A stretch of DNA of 60,444 nt from an uncultured Prevotella sp. GTDB lineage: Bacteria > Bacteroidota > Bacteroidia > Bacteroidales > Bacteroidaceae. The notes below the pieces were generated by a model. The model did not search any database. It had not been told where the DNA came from and worked only from the letters and a program-made list of their open reading frames with translations. The stretch spans positions 1 through 60,444 of the forward strand of contig OMXK01000013.1 in NCBI GenBank assembly GCA_900314995.1, given 5' to 3'. Position 1 is the stretch's first letter, and the number at the start of each line of letters is the position of its first letter. Made by a program: the position numbers and the translations under genes. This document shows, one piece after another, positions 1 through 6,561 of this stretch.

Positions 1-210
1 GGCTGCACTGTACTGTTCACGATAATCTACCTGCAAAGGCATGAAATCTGTTCCGGGAACTGCATCTTTTGCGGCACAAACAGTGGCCAGGAGTACGGTA
101 TTGTTCATCGTCAGCATGACGGCACCGTCGGTCTGTTTTGCCACTTTCCCGGTTTCAATGGTGATGGTACGTCCATCAGCCAATTGAAGGGTCTTTGTAA
201 TTACATTCAT
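1..210 (-). CDS. pnp: polyribonucleotide nucleotidyltransferase (PNPase), N-terminal part
   Basis: Only the first 70 codons are in the window; the gene runs off the left edge. The translation begins [19 protein letters not shown] and continues with a [11 protein letters not shown] segment, [20 protein letters not shown] and [15 protein letters not shown]. This matches the first RNase PH domain of PNPase, the phosphorolytic 3'-5' exoribonuclease that degrades mRNA. The ATG is at 208-210 on the minus strand. A TACCTTTG promoter element lies about 70 nt upstream. The identification rests on family recall of the N-terminal sequence and is strong. Nothing can be said about the KH and S1 domains, which lie outside. 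Confidence 0.9.
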   Translation of the reverse strand, partial: MNVITKTLQLADGRTITIETGKVAKQTDGAVMLTMNNTVLLATVCAAKDAVPGTDFMPLQVDYREQYSAA

Positions 211-278
211 CTTGAATTAAAACATCTAAAAAATAAAAAACACAATACGACTGGAGCGCTGTCCGTCGTAAACGGCCA

Positions 279-286
279 CAAAGGTA
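279..286 (-). promoter_or_regulatory. -7 promoter element for pnp
   Basis: On the minus strand this is TACCTTTG, matching the Bacteroidetes -7 consensus TAnnTTTG. It lies about 70 nt upstream of the pnp ATG. I see no clear TTTG at the -33 position. Confidence 0.5.
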
Positions 287-375
287 CACATTATAATATA
301 AATAAACGAAGGAATAAGCAATATTTTTTGTTTTTTTGGGAATTCTTTCGAAGATTGGCGATTATCTTATCCACC

Positions 376-462
376 TCAACCTCCACTACACCTCCACCTA
401 ACCTCCACAAAACCTTCCTCGTCGGTGATGGCCATCCAGAACTTGTCGTTGTTATTCTCCAT
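376..462 (-). CDS. candidate 28-residue small ORF upstream of pnp
   Basis: The minus strand from the ATG at 460-462 to the TGA at 376-378 encodes MENNNDKFWMAITDEEGF followed by VEVRWRCSGG. It is not recognised. It deserves an entry because a full consensus promoter (TTTG, 20 nt, TATCTTTG) sits about 28 nt upstream. Its last third is encoded by an 11-bp tandem repeat (CCTCCAC on the plus strand at 380, 391 and 402), so the C-terminus is low complexity. It could be a real small protein, a decayed gene, or the leader of a transcript reading towards pnp. The rest of the 211-619 gap holds only the three promoters listed. Confidence 0.3.
   Translation of the reverse strand: MENNNDKFWMAITDEEGFVEVRWRCSGG
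380..412. repeat. three 11-bp tandem units starting CCTCCAC
   Basis: Units CCTCCACTACA, CCTCCACCTAA and CCTCCACAAAA lie head to tail with an exact 11-bp period. The phasing matches one DNA helical turn and resembles the 11-12 bp phasing of the CCTAACA repeats around the VapE gene. Confidence 0.6.
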
Positions 463-489
463 AGTGATATAAATTTAAAATGAACGCTG

Positions 490-521
490 CAAAGATAAGC
501 AATATTCCAGGAACAACCAAA
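490..521 (-). promoter_or_regulatory. Bacteroidetes consensus promoter reading towards the small ORF and pnp
   Basis: On the minus strand TTTG (518-521), exactly 20 nt, then TATCTTTG (490-497). The next ATG is that of the 28-codon ORF at 462. It is divergent from the promoter of the lipoprotein gene at 620. Confidence 0.65.
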
Positions 522-560
522 TTATAAATGCATTTTTTCTTTTATTTCGGGTAAAATCAC

Positions 561-568
561 TACCTTTG
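561..568 (+). promoter_or_regulatory. -7 promoter element for the thioredoxin-fold lipoprotein
   Basis: TACCTTTG followed by GCAGC, about 50 nt upstream of the ATG at 620. No good -33 TTTG is visible. Confidence 0.5.
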
Positions 569-619
569 CAGCGAAATTGAAAATTATAGGGATTTTGCAA
601 AGAATAATAAAGTAAAAAG

Positions 620-1774
620 ATGAAACATATTTGGAAAGGGGCAGTCATCCTAGCAACTGCCATGATGACTACCGCGTGTAACAATAACAAGTTCACTGTA
701 GAAGGACAAATCACCAATGCCAAGGATTCGACGCTCTATTTTGAGAACGTTGGCTTGGAGGGCATCAATATTCTTGACTCTGTCAAACTTGGTGATAGTG
801 GCGATTTCTCTTTCAGTGAGGCTGCTACGACAGCACCGGAATTCTATCGTATCAGAATTTCCGATCAGATTATCAACGTGAGCATCGATTCTACGGAGAC
901 CGTACAGATCAAGGCCGAATATCCGGGAATGGCTGCCAATTATACCGTTTCAGGTTCTGAGAACTGCGAGAAGATCAAGGAACTGGCTTTGAAACAAATA
1001 GCTCTTCAGAGCCAGGTCATTGCCGTGCAGAAGAACTACCCGCTTGGTGTGGATGTGATCAACGACAGTATCCAGAAACTGATTGATGCCTACAAAGAGG
1101 ATGTGAAACACCAGTACATTTTCAAAGAGCCCAACAAGTCGTATGCTTACTTCGCACTCTTCCAGACGCTCGGCAACTGGCTCATCTTCAATCCCCGCAC
1201 CAGCAAGGACGACATCAAGGCCTTTGCGGCTGTTGCCACCAGTTGGGACACCTATTATCCGCATGCTGAGCGTGGACAGAACCTGCACAACATCGCCATT
1301 GAGGGGATGAGGAACCAGCGCATTGTGGATGCCCAAAACCAGGATCTTCAGGTAGAAGCCAGCAAAGTGAAGGAGTCTGGCGTGCTCGATATCGCTCTGC
1401 CCGACAATCACGGTCAGGTGCGTCATCTGACAGACCTCAAAGGCAAGATAGTACTGCTCGACTTCCACATCTTCGCCCTGGAGGACTCTCCCGCCCGTAT
1501 CCTGATGCTCCGCGAACTCTACAACAAATATCACGCACAGGGTCTGGAGATCTATCAGGTATCACTCGACAGCGACGAACACTTCTGGAAACAGCAGACA
1601 GCTGCGCTTCCTTGGATCAGCGTACGTGATGCAGACGGCATCAACTCCCAGCGCCTCGTACTGTATAACGTTCAGGCCGTGCCCGACTACTTCATCATTG
1701 ATCGTGGCAACAATATCGTGAAGCGTGCGGCTCTGGTGAAGGATATCGAAGCAGAAATCAAGAAACTGCTATAA
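620..1774 (+). CDS. thioredoxin-fold lipoprotein (TlpA/DUF4369-like) lacking the CXXC motif
   Basis: 384 residues. The signal peptide ends in a lipobox with the lipid cysteine at residue 20 (MMTTAC). An N-terminal beta-rich DUF4369-like domain (about 25-110) and a helical middle (about 115-250) precede a C-terminal thioredoxin-like domain (about 255-384). This is the usual plan of Bacteroidetes TlpA-type disulfide reductases. The strand VLLDFHIFALEDSPAR (about 277-292) occupies the place of the normal WC-x-x-C active site, and both cysteines are absent, so redox activity is unlikely. The later cis-Pro region (VQAVPDYFIIDRGN) is retained. The gene is monocistronic, with its own promoter and a downstream hairpin terminator. 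The role is unknown; a binding or chaperone function is possible. Confidence 0.75.
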   Translation: MKHIWKGAVILATAMMTTACNNNKFTVEGQITNAKDSTLYFENVGLEGINILDSVKLGDSGDFSFSEAATTAPEFYRIRISDQIINVSIDSTETVQIKAEYPGMAANYTVSGSENCEKIKELALKQIALQSQVIAVQKNYPLGVDVINDSIQKLIDAYKEDVKHQYIFKEPNKSYAYFALFQTLGNWLIFNPRTSKDDIKAFAAVATSWDTYYPHAERGQNLHNIAIEGMRNQRIVDAQNQDLQVEASKVKESGVLDIALPDNHGQVRHLTDLKGKIVLLDFHIFALEDSPARILMLRELYNKYHAQGLEIYQVSLDSDEHFWKQQTAALPWISVRDADGINSQRLVLYNVQAVPDYFIIDRGNNIVKRAALVKDIEAEIKKLL

Positions 1775-1782
1775 TGAGATTT

Positions 1783-1837
1783 TCTGATATCTGCGAGAAT
1801 TTTACTGTTTTTCTTGCAGATATCAGATTTTCTTATT
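1783..1837 (+). terminator. hairpin terminator after the lipoprotein gene
   Basis: Perfect 12-bp inverted repeat TCTGATATCTGC (1783-1794) with GCAGATATCAGA (1816-1827), a 21-nt loop, then TTTTCTTATT. Its 3' arm overlaps the promoter of tRNA-Val. Confidence 0.6.
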
Positions 1838-1844
1838 ACCTTTG
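1813..1844 (+). promoter_or_regulatory. promoter of tRNA-Val
   Basis: CTTG (1813-1816), 20 nt, TACCTTTG (1837-1844). The mature tRNA begins 19 nt further on. Confidence 0.6.
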
Positions 1845-1862
1845 CAGCCGCAAAACATGTTT

Positions 1863-1936
1863 GTCGGCATAGCTCAGTTGGTTAGAGTATCACCTTGACA
1901 TGGTGGGGGTCCTTGGTCCGAATCCAAGTGTCGACA
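1863..1936 (+). tRNA. tRNA-Val (anticodon GAC)
   Basis: 74-nt cloverleaf. Acceptor GTCGGCA pairs with TGTCGAC and the discriminator base is A at 1936. The D-arm contains AGCTCAGTTGGTTAGAG. The anticodon loop TTGACAT gives GAC at 1897-1899. The T-arm is CTTGG-TCCGAAT-CCAAG. The CCA end is not encoded. Confidence 0.93.
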
Positions 1937-1945
1937 CTAAAGATG

Positions 1946-1976
1946 AAGCCGCAGAATATCTGCGGCTTTATTATTT
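1946..1976 (+). terminator. terminator after tRNA-Val
   Basis: 10-bp perfect stem AAGCCGCAGA (1946-1955) and TCTGCGGCTT (1959-1968) with an ATA loop, followed by TATTATTTT. It also sits at the end of the convergent esterase gene. Confidence 0.8.
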
Positions 1977-2825
1977 TCAGAAACTCTCAAGCCATCCCTT
2001 GAGTTCGAAAATCATCTGATAATGATAGGCAAACGACTCTCGATAGCCCCAGCCGTGACCGCCCGTAGGATAAATATGGAGGGAGGCCGGCACGTCATGC
2101 TTATAGAGTTGCTGATAGTAGTTCAGACCATTGGCAGCAGGCACAGCCTTGTCGTCATCACTTAGGGCGATGAAAGCACGTGTCGTGGTGCGGTTCACCT
2201 GCAGGTCGTTGCTATACTCAAACTCCAAGCGGCGCATCTCCTTCTGTTCCTTTTTCGACTCAGCAGCCGTGCCGAGCAGATTGTCATGAGACCCCTTGTG
2301 GGTATATCCCAGATCCATCGTGATGACAGGATAGAAGAGTATCTGGAAATTGGGTGCTGCCTCGCCCTTGGAACGAGTGGCGATAGTGGAAGCCAGATGA
2401 CCACCCGCCGAGAAGCCCATGATACCCACATCATTACGGTCGATATGCCATTCGGTGGCATTCATTCGTACCGTCTTCATGGCCTGTTCTGCATCTGAGA
2501 CGGGTATCTGCGGATTACCGTGGGGCATCCTGTATTTCAGAACGATGAGGGCTATACCCTGATTATTAAAGAAAGTGGCCCACTGATGGCCCTCATGATC
2601 CATCGCCAGATGCGTATAACCACCCCCAGGACAGCAAACCACGGCTCGTCCCGTTGCTTTCTTTGCCTCCGGCAGATAAACAGTCAGCTCAGCCTTATCT
2701 TCCTTATCAGGGCTTGGCACTAGAGCCCCTTTGGGCCAAAGATCCATCGTCATTTTCTCTTGTGAAAAAGCTGCCGCTGAAATCATCAGCAGCAGCATTA
2801 TCATTGCATATTTCTGTCTAAACAT
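1977..2825 (-). CDS. secreted alpha/beta-hydrolase (carbohydrate or acetyl-xylan esterase-like)
   Basis: About 282 residues from the ATG at 2823-2825. This start is preferred to one 12 codons upstream because a GGGAG ribosome-binding site precedes it and a signal peptide (MFRQKYAMIMLLLMISAAAFS) follows directly. Visible motifs: oxyanion-hole CPGGGYTHLA, nucleophile elbow GFSAGGH (Ser near 139), acid region SDDDKAV, and catalytic His in TGGHGWG. These fit the BD-FAE/esterase-lipase group that contains Prevotella acetyl-xylan esterases. The exact ester substrate cannot be read from sequence. The gene starts 10 bp after the transglutaminase gene and is probably co-transcribed with it. Confidence 0.72.
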   Translation of the reverse strand: MFRQKYAMIMLLLMISAAAFSQEKMTMDLWPKGALVPSPDKEDKAELTVYLPEAKKATGRAVVCCPGGGYTHLAMDHEGHQWATFFNNQGIALIVLKYRMPHGNPQIPVSDAEQAMKTVRMNATEWHIDRNDVGIMGFSAGGHLASTIATRSKGEAAPNFQILFYPVITMDLGYTHKGSHDNLLGTAAESKKEQKEMRRLEFEYSNDLQVNRTTTRAFIALSDDDKAVPAANGLNYYQQLYKHDVPASLHIYPTGGHGWGYRESFAYHYQMIFELKGWLESF

Positions 2826-2835
2826 CTCAAGCTCC

Positions 2836-4293
2836 CTATTTAGAAAAGGTCTTCTTTCCATTCACAATCAACACCTGACGGGAATGGAGAGACTCACGCA
2901 TGTCATTTGCCGATTTGAAAACACCCAGGAACTTACCGTCGAGGCTATACACACGCAATGCTGAATCCGCATTGACGGCAGCAGCGTCAATACCTGTCGA
3001 CGGATCATATTTATGATCAGTGATCAGCGAAGGCGCAGAAAGTTTCCATTGGCTCACATATTCTTCATTAAGGGAGGCCAGGAAACTGACAGGGTGGGAA
3101 TCAGCAAAGGTCCAGTCTGGTGCAACCAGATCGTCCTTGCCCAACAGGAGCCAGTCATGGCTTTCTACACCAGAAACCATTTCCGTGCTTGGTGTTACAG
3201 GATCATTCCAGGTGACATCAACAGCATACCATTTCCCGTCGTCCATACCTACCTCATTCCACAGGTGGTCTTCGCCTTTTGACAAGCTGGTGCTCTTCGC
3301 CACGCCAGGAGCCAGGACACAAGGGATAGACTTCTGGTCACAAAGAATCTTGAATGCCCTGGCATAGCCTTCACATACAGGGCCATCTGCGCCCGTCAAG
3401 CTTCCTAATGCGCTGAGAGGACTGAACACGATTTCGGGCAGGTCATCCAACTGAACGATGCCTAATTGCGTATTGTAGCGATTATGCATGGTCAACCAGT
3501 CGTTCAGATAGACAATCTTCTCGTACTCCGTGCCATCGGGACATCCAGCCAGGATCTCGGCCACCTTATTATTATATCCGACGACAGCACTGCTGATGAG
3601 TTCGGGGCTCTGAAGCGCTTCCATCCTGCAATCGTAATCCTCTGACTTGACGACAAAGTAGACGACTTGGGTATAATCGACTATGCACGTACCCGCTCCA
3701 AATTGATAACTAATCGAATTACTGGAACCCCACTTGAAGCTATTCTTCAGCCAGAAAGCCTCCGGGAAATCCAAACCCAGACAGAGAACCAGATAACTCA
3801 CGAAGCAGTCAACATCCTTCCAGTTCTGATCGCAAGCAACTTTTGCAAGTTCTACAGCAGAACTCTGTATCTGACTCTCTGTAAAGTCATCCGTATAGTC
3901 AAACTGAGTAGACCCTTCAAAAGTCTTAATCTCAACAACATACCTGTTGCCTTTTGAGTCATAGACGGCAGTAGTCGGATCCGACAGCCAGTTACTTTTA
4001 CCATTGAGCACCTCTTTCACCTTCTCCCCATATCCATCATAGTAGGACAACAGGTAGTCGGGCATGTTACTGATACGGTCGATCCATCTTGCACCTTTAT
4101 CTGCACCAGACCTGGTCTTCGCCCACTCAAACATAGCGTTATTCAGCAGAGCACCGTTGAAATGACTGACGTCGAGTGACGACTCATAATCCGGGAGATC
4201 AATTGTCTTTTGGGTCATCTGCTGGCCTCGCATGGCGGTGCATACAAACAAGCAGATAATGACCATCACGATTTTTCTTGTCTTAGTTTCCAT
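2836..4293 (-). CDS. secreted transglutaminase-like protein
   Basis: 485 residues from METKTRKIVM, followed by a signal peptide ending near AMRGQQ. The upstream part of the longer reading frame lies across the promoter and was dropped. The transglutaminase-like core has Cys in GPVCEGYARAF (about residue 307), His in DHLWNEVGMDDGKWY and Asp in AVDVTWNDP, giving the full Cys-His-Asp triad. The C-terminal ~45 residues (RVYSLDGKFLGVF through LIVNGKKTFSK) resemble the short C-terminal tail common on exported Prevotella proteins. Members of this family act as peptidases or transamidases; the substrate is unknown. First gene of a two-gene unit with the esterase. Confidence 0.75.
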   Translation of the reverse strand: METKTRKIVMVIICLFVCTAMRGQQMTQKTIDLPDYESSLDVSHFNGALLNNAMFEWAKTRSGADKGARWIDRISNMPDYLLSYYDGYGEKVKEVLNGKSNWLSDPTTAVYDSKGNRYVVEIKTFEGSTQFDYTDDFTESQIQSSAVELAKVACDQNWKDVDCFVSYLVLCLGLDFPEAFWLKNSFKWGSSNSISYQFGAGTCIVDYTQVVYFVVKSEDYDCRMEALQSPELISSAVVGYNNKVAEILAGCPDGTEYEKIVYLNDWLTMHNRYNTQLGIVQLDDLPEIVFSPLSALGSLTGADGPVCEGYARAFKILCDQKSIPCVLAPGVAKSTSLSKGEDHLWNEVGMDDGKWYAVDVTWNDPVTPSTEMVSGVESHDWLLLGKDDLVAPDWTFADSHPVSFLASLNEEYVSQWKLSAPSLITDHKYDPSTGIDAAAVNADSALRVYSLDGKFLGVFKSANDMRESLHSRQVLIVNGKKTFSK

Positions 4294-4331
4294 TATTTTA
4301 GTATTTTGGGTAATCGAAATAGTTGTCTGCG

Positions 4332-4363
4332 CAAAATTATGAAAAAAAACTGAAACATACAAC
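4332..4363 (-). promoter_or_regulatory. promoter of the transglutaminase-esterase unit
   Basis: On the minus strand GTTG (4360-4363), 20 nt, TAATTTTG (4332-4339), about 38 nt upstream of the ATG at 4293. Confidence 0.6.
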
Positions 4364-4378
4364 AATTTAGATGATTTT

Positions 4379-4410
4379 CTTGCTAAAATCGAAAAAAAGA
4401 ACTACTTTTG
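4379..4410 (+). promoter_or_regulatory. promoter of the SASA esterase gene
   Basis: CTTG (4379-4382), 20 nt, TACTTTTG (4403-4410). Divergent from the promoter at 4332-4363. Its position excludes starts upstream of the ATG at 4465. Confidence 0.65.
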
Positions 4411-4464
4411 CAGAGTCATGAAATAGTGACGGGAAATAGCGAACTCATAAAACAAACGACTAAA

Positions 4465-5916
4465 ATGAAAAAGATTCTGACGATTCTGGCACTGGCGACA
4501 CTGACAGTCAGCGTACAGGCCAAGGTAAGACTGCCGCATATCATCTGCGACAACATGGTACTCCAACAACAGACTGATGCCCGTCTCTGGGGATGGGCAG
4601 CACCAGGCAAGACCGTGAAGGTAACAACCTCCTGGAGCGACCAGACAGTAACAGCGAAGGCCGGCAAGGACGGCAAGTGGCTCGTGAAAGTCCAGACGCC
4701 AAAGGCCAGTTACGAGCCGCTGAGCATCACCTTCGACGACGGTGAGCCGCTGACCATCAACAATGTTGTCGCTGGAGAGGTGTGGGTATGTGCCGGACAG
4801 TCGAACATGGAGATGCCCGTCAAGGGTTTCTGGATGTGCCCCGTCAATAACTATAACCAGGTGGTCATCGATGCTGCCAACCATCAAGGCGTGCGTTCGG
4901 TGAAGATTCCCAGTGTGATGCGTGCCGAGCCCCAAGACGATGCCCAATGTGAGTGGCGCGTCTGTTCGCCGAAGACTGTCGGTGAGTTTTCCGCCACAGG
5001 CTATTTCTTCGCCCGCACCATGCACCAGGCTCTCGACATCCCCATCGGCCTTATTGAAGCTAATAAAGGAGGTACGCGCGTAGAGAGTTGGTTGACAAAG
5101 GAGAACCTGCAGAAGTACACCAGTGACCCAACGGACTCGGTAGAGATCTGCAAGAAATGGGACAAATGGGACTACCACCGTTCTCTGCTCTGGGGTAACG
5201 GCACCTTCAATCCCATTCTGAACTACACCGTGAAAGGCATTATCTATTATCAGGGTTGCTCAAACGTTGGTGACCCGGGCGACCAGTACTCACAGCGCAT
5301 GAAATTGTTGGTAGATCAGTGGCGCAGCCAGTTCGGCCTTGGTGAGATACCATTCTATTTCGTACAGATTGCCCCATACGAGTACGATGGCGATGTCAAT
5401 GCCATCAGCGGTGCGTTGCTGCGCGAACAGCAATATAAGGCCTCGAAGATTATCCCCAACAGCAGTCTTGTCTGCATCAACGACCTCGTGTATCCCTACG
5501 AGACCACCCAGATCCATCCTGCCCAGAAACAGCAGGTGGGCGAGCGTCTGGCCTTTACGGCCCTGAACCGCGACTACGGCTTTGAAAGTCTGATGTATAA
5601 GAGTCCTTCATTCAAGGATATGAACATCAAGGACGACGCAATCTATATCCACCTCGAGGACAACTATCACACCGATGCCCCCTTCGAGAATATCCAGGGC
5701 TTCGAGATTGCCGGAGAGGACAAGGTCTTCCATCCCGCCAAGGCACAGCACTTCTGGCAGGAGGGCGGTGGCTACTGGGATGAAGCCATCAAACTCACGT
5801 CACCTGACGTTCAGAAACCCGTAGCAGTACGCTATTGTTTCAAGAACTTCCAGATCGGCAATGTGAAGAATGCCGGCAACATGCCGCTCTTCCCCTTCCG
5901 CACGGACAACTGGTAA
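4465..5916 (+). CDS. sialate O-acetylesterase family protein (SASA, SGNH fold)
   Basis: 483 residues with a clear signal peptide (MKKILTILALATLTVSVQA). An N-terminal beta domain (about 20-105) is followed by the SGNH core with the nucleophile in VCAGQSNMEM (Ser about 113), block GLIEANKGGTRVESW, IYYQGCSNVGDP, and a C-terminal IHPAQKQQVGERLA block with the catalytic His near 351. In many family members the residue two before that His is Asp; here it is Gln (TTQIHP), so a Ser-His arrangement may operate. The protein probably removes acetyl groups from glycans in the periplasm. The start follows the promoter at 4379-4410. Confidence 0.85.
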   Translation: MKKILTILALATLTVSVQAKVRLPHIICDNMVLQQQTDARLWGWAAPGKTVKVTTSWSDQTVTAKAGKDGKWLVKVQTPKASYEPLSITFDDGEPLTINNVVAGEVWVCAGQSNMEMPVKGFWMCPVNNYNQVVIDAANHQGVRSVKIPSVMRAEPQDDAQCEWRVCSPKTVGEFSATGYFFARTMHQALDIPIGLIEANKGGTRVESWLTKENLQKYTSDPTDSVEICKKWDKWDYHRSLLWGNGTFNPILNYTVKGIIYYQGCSNVGDPGDQYSQRMKLLVDQWRSQFGLGEIPFYFVQIAPYEYDGDVNAISGALLREQQYKASKIIPNSSLVCINDLVYPYETTQIHPAQKQQVGERLAFTALNRDYGFESLMYKSPSFKDMNIKDDAIYIHLEDNYHTDAPFENIQGFEIAGEDKVFHPAKAQHFWQEGGGYWDEAIKLTSPDVQKPVAVRYCFKNFQIGNVKNAGNMPLFPFRTDNW

Positions 5917-5948
5917 TATTTTAGTTACGGATTAACACGGCTTTTACG

Positions 5949-6473
5949 ATGCACCATCCGCTTGAATTATTCAGGTACTGCCCCAAGTGTGGCAGCGAAC
6001 TGTTTGAGGTACATAATATCAAGAGCAAGCACTGTTCGAACTGCGGGTTCACCTATTATCAGAACCCCAGTTCGGCCACGGCTGCCTTCATTCTGAACAG
6101 CAAGGGCGAACTGCTGGTCGTCCGTCGTGCCAAGGATCCCGCCAAAGGGACACTCGATCTGCCCGGTGGCTTTGTCGACAACGACGAGACAGGCGAGCAG
6201 GGAATCATCCGTGAAATCAAGGAAGAGACAGGACTGGTCATCCGGCAAGTGGAATATCTCTTCTCCATCCCCAACATCTACCGCTATTCCGGCATGGATA
6301 TCCACACCCTCGATATGTTCTTCCTCTGTCATGTCGATGATGATGCCACCATCCACGCAGACGACGATGCGGCAGAATGTGCATGGATACCCCTTCAAGA
6401 AGTGTATGTAGAACGGTTTGGACTGCGTTCAATCCGTGAGGGTGTACACCGTTTCTTACAGCGAAATTGTTAA
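5949..6473 (+). CDS. Nudix hydrolase with N-terminal zinc ribbon
   Basis: 174 residues. A zinc ribbon (CPKCG about residue 11, CSNCG about 29) precedes a Nudix domain. The Nudix box is complete: GGFVDNDETGEQ then GIIREIKEETGLV, which fits GX5EX7REUXEEXGU. The N-terminal CxxC-CxxC ribbon is as in the NADH-pyrophosphatase (NudC) group, but the protein is shorter and lacks an obvious NudC specificity motif, so I call only a nucleoside-diphosphate-linked hydrolase. It starts 32 nt after the SASA gene and may be read from the same transcript. Confidence 0.85.
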   Translation: MHHPLELFRYCPKCGSELFEVHNIKSKHCSNCGFTYYQNPSSATAAFILNSKGELLVVRRAKDPAKGTLDLPGGFVDNDETGEQGIIREIKEETGLVIRQVEYLFSIPNIYRYSGMDIHTLDMFFLCHVDDDATIHADDDAAECAWIPLQEVYVERFGLRSIREGVHRFLQRNC

Positions 6474-6522
6474 TAAAACCAAAAATCCTCTATATATATA
6501 AGGTGGAAGAAAGTTTTTTGCT

Positions 6523-6530
6523 TACTTTTG
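6523..6530 (+). promoter_or_regulatory. -7 promoter element for topA
   Basis: TACTTTTG followed by CAGC, 31 nt upstream of the topA ATG. No convincing -33 element. Confidence 0.5.
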
Positions 6531-6561
6531 CAGCCCGTAAGAAATAATAACGAGACAAAGT

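Noticed and set aside
184-483. 99-codon plus-strand frame at the left edge
   Set aside because: Overlaps the pnp start and its promoter on the other strand, no promoter of its own, low-complexity composition.
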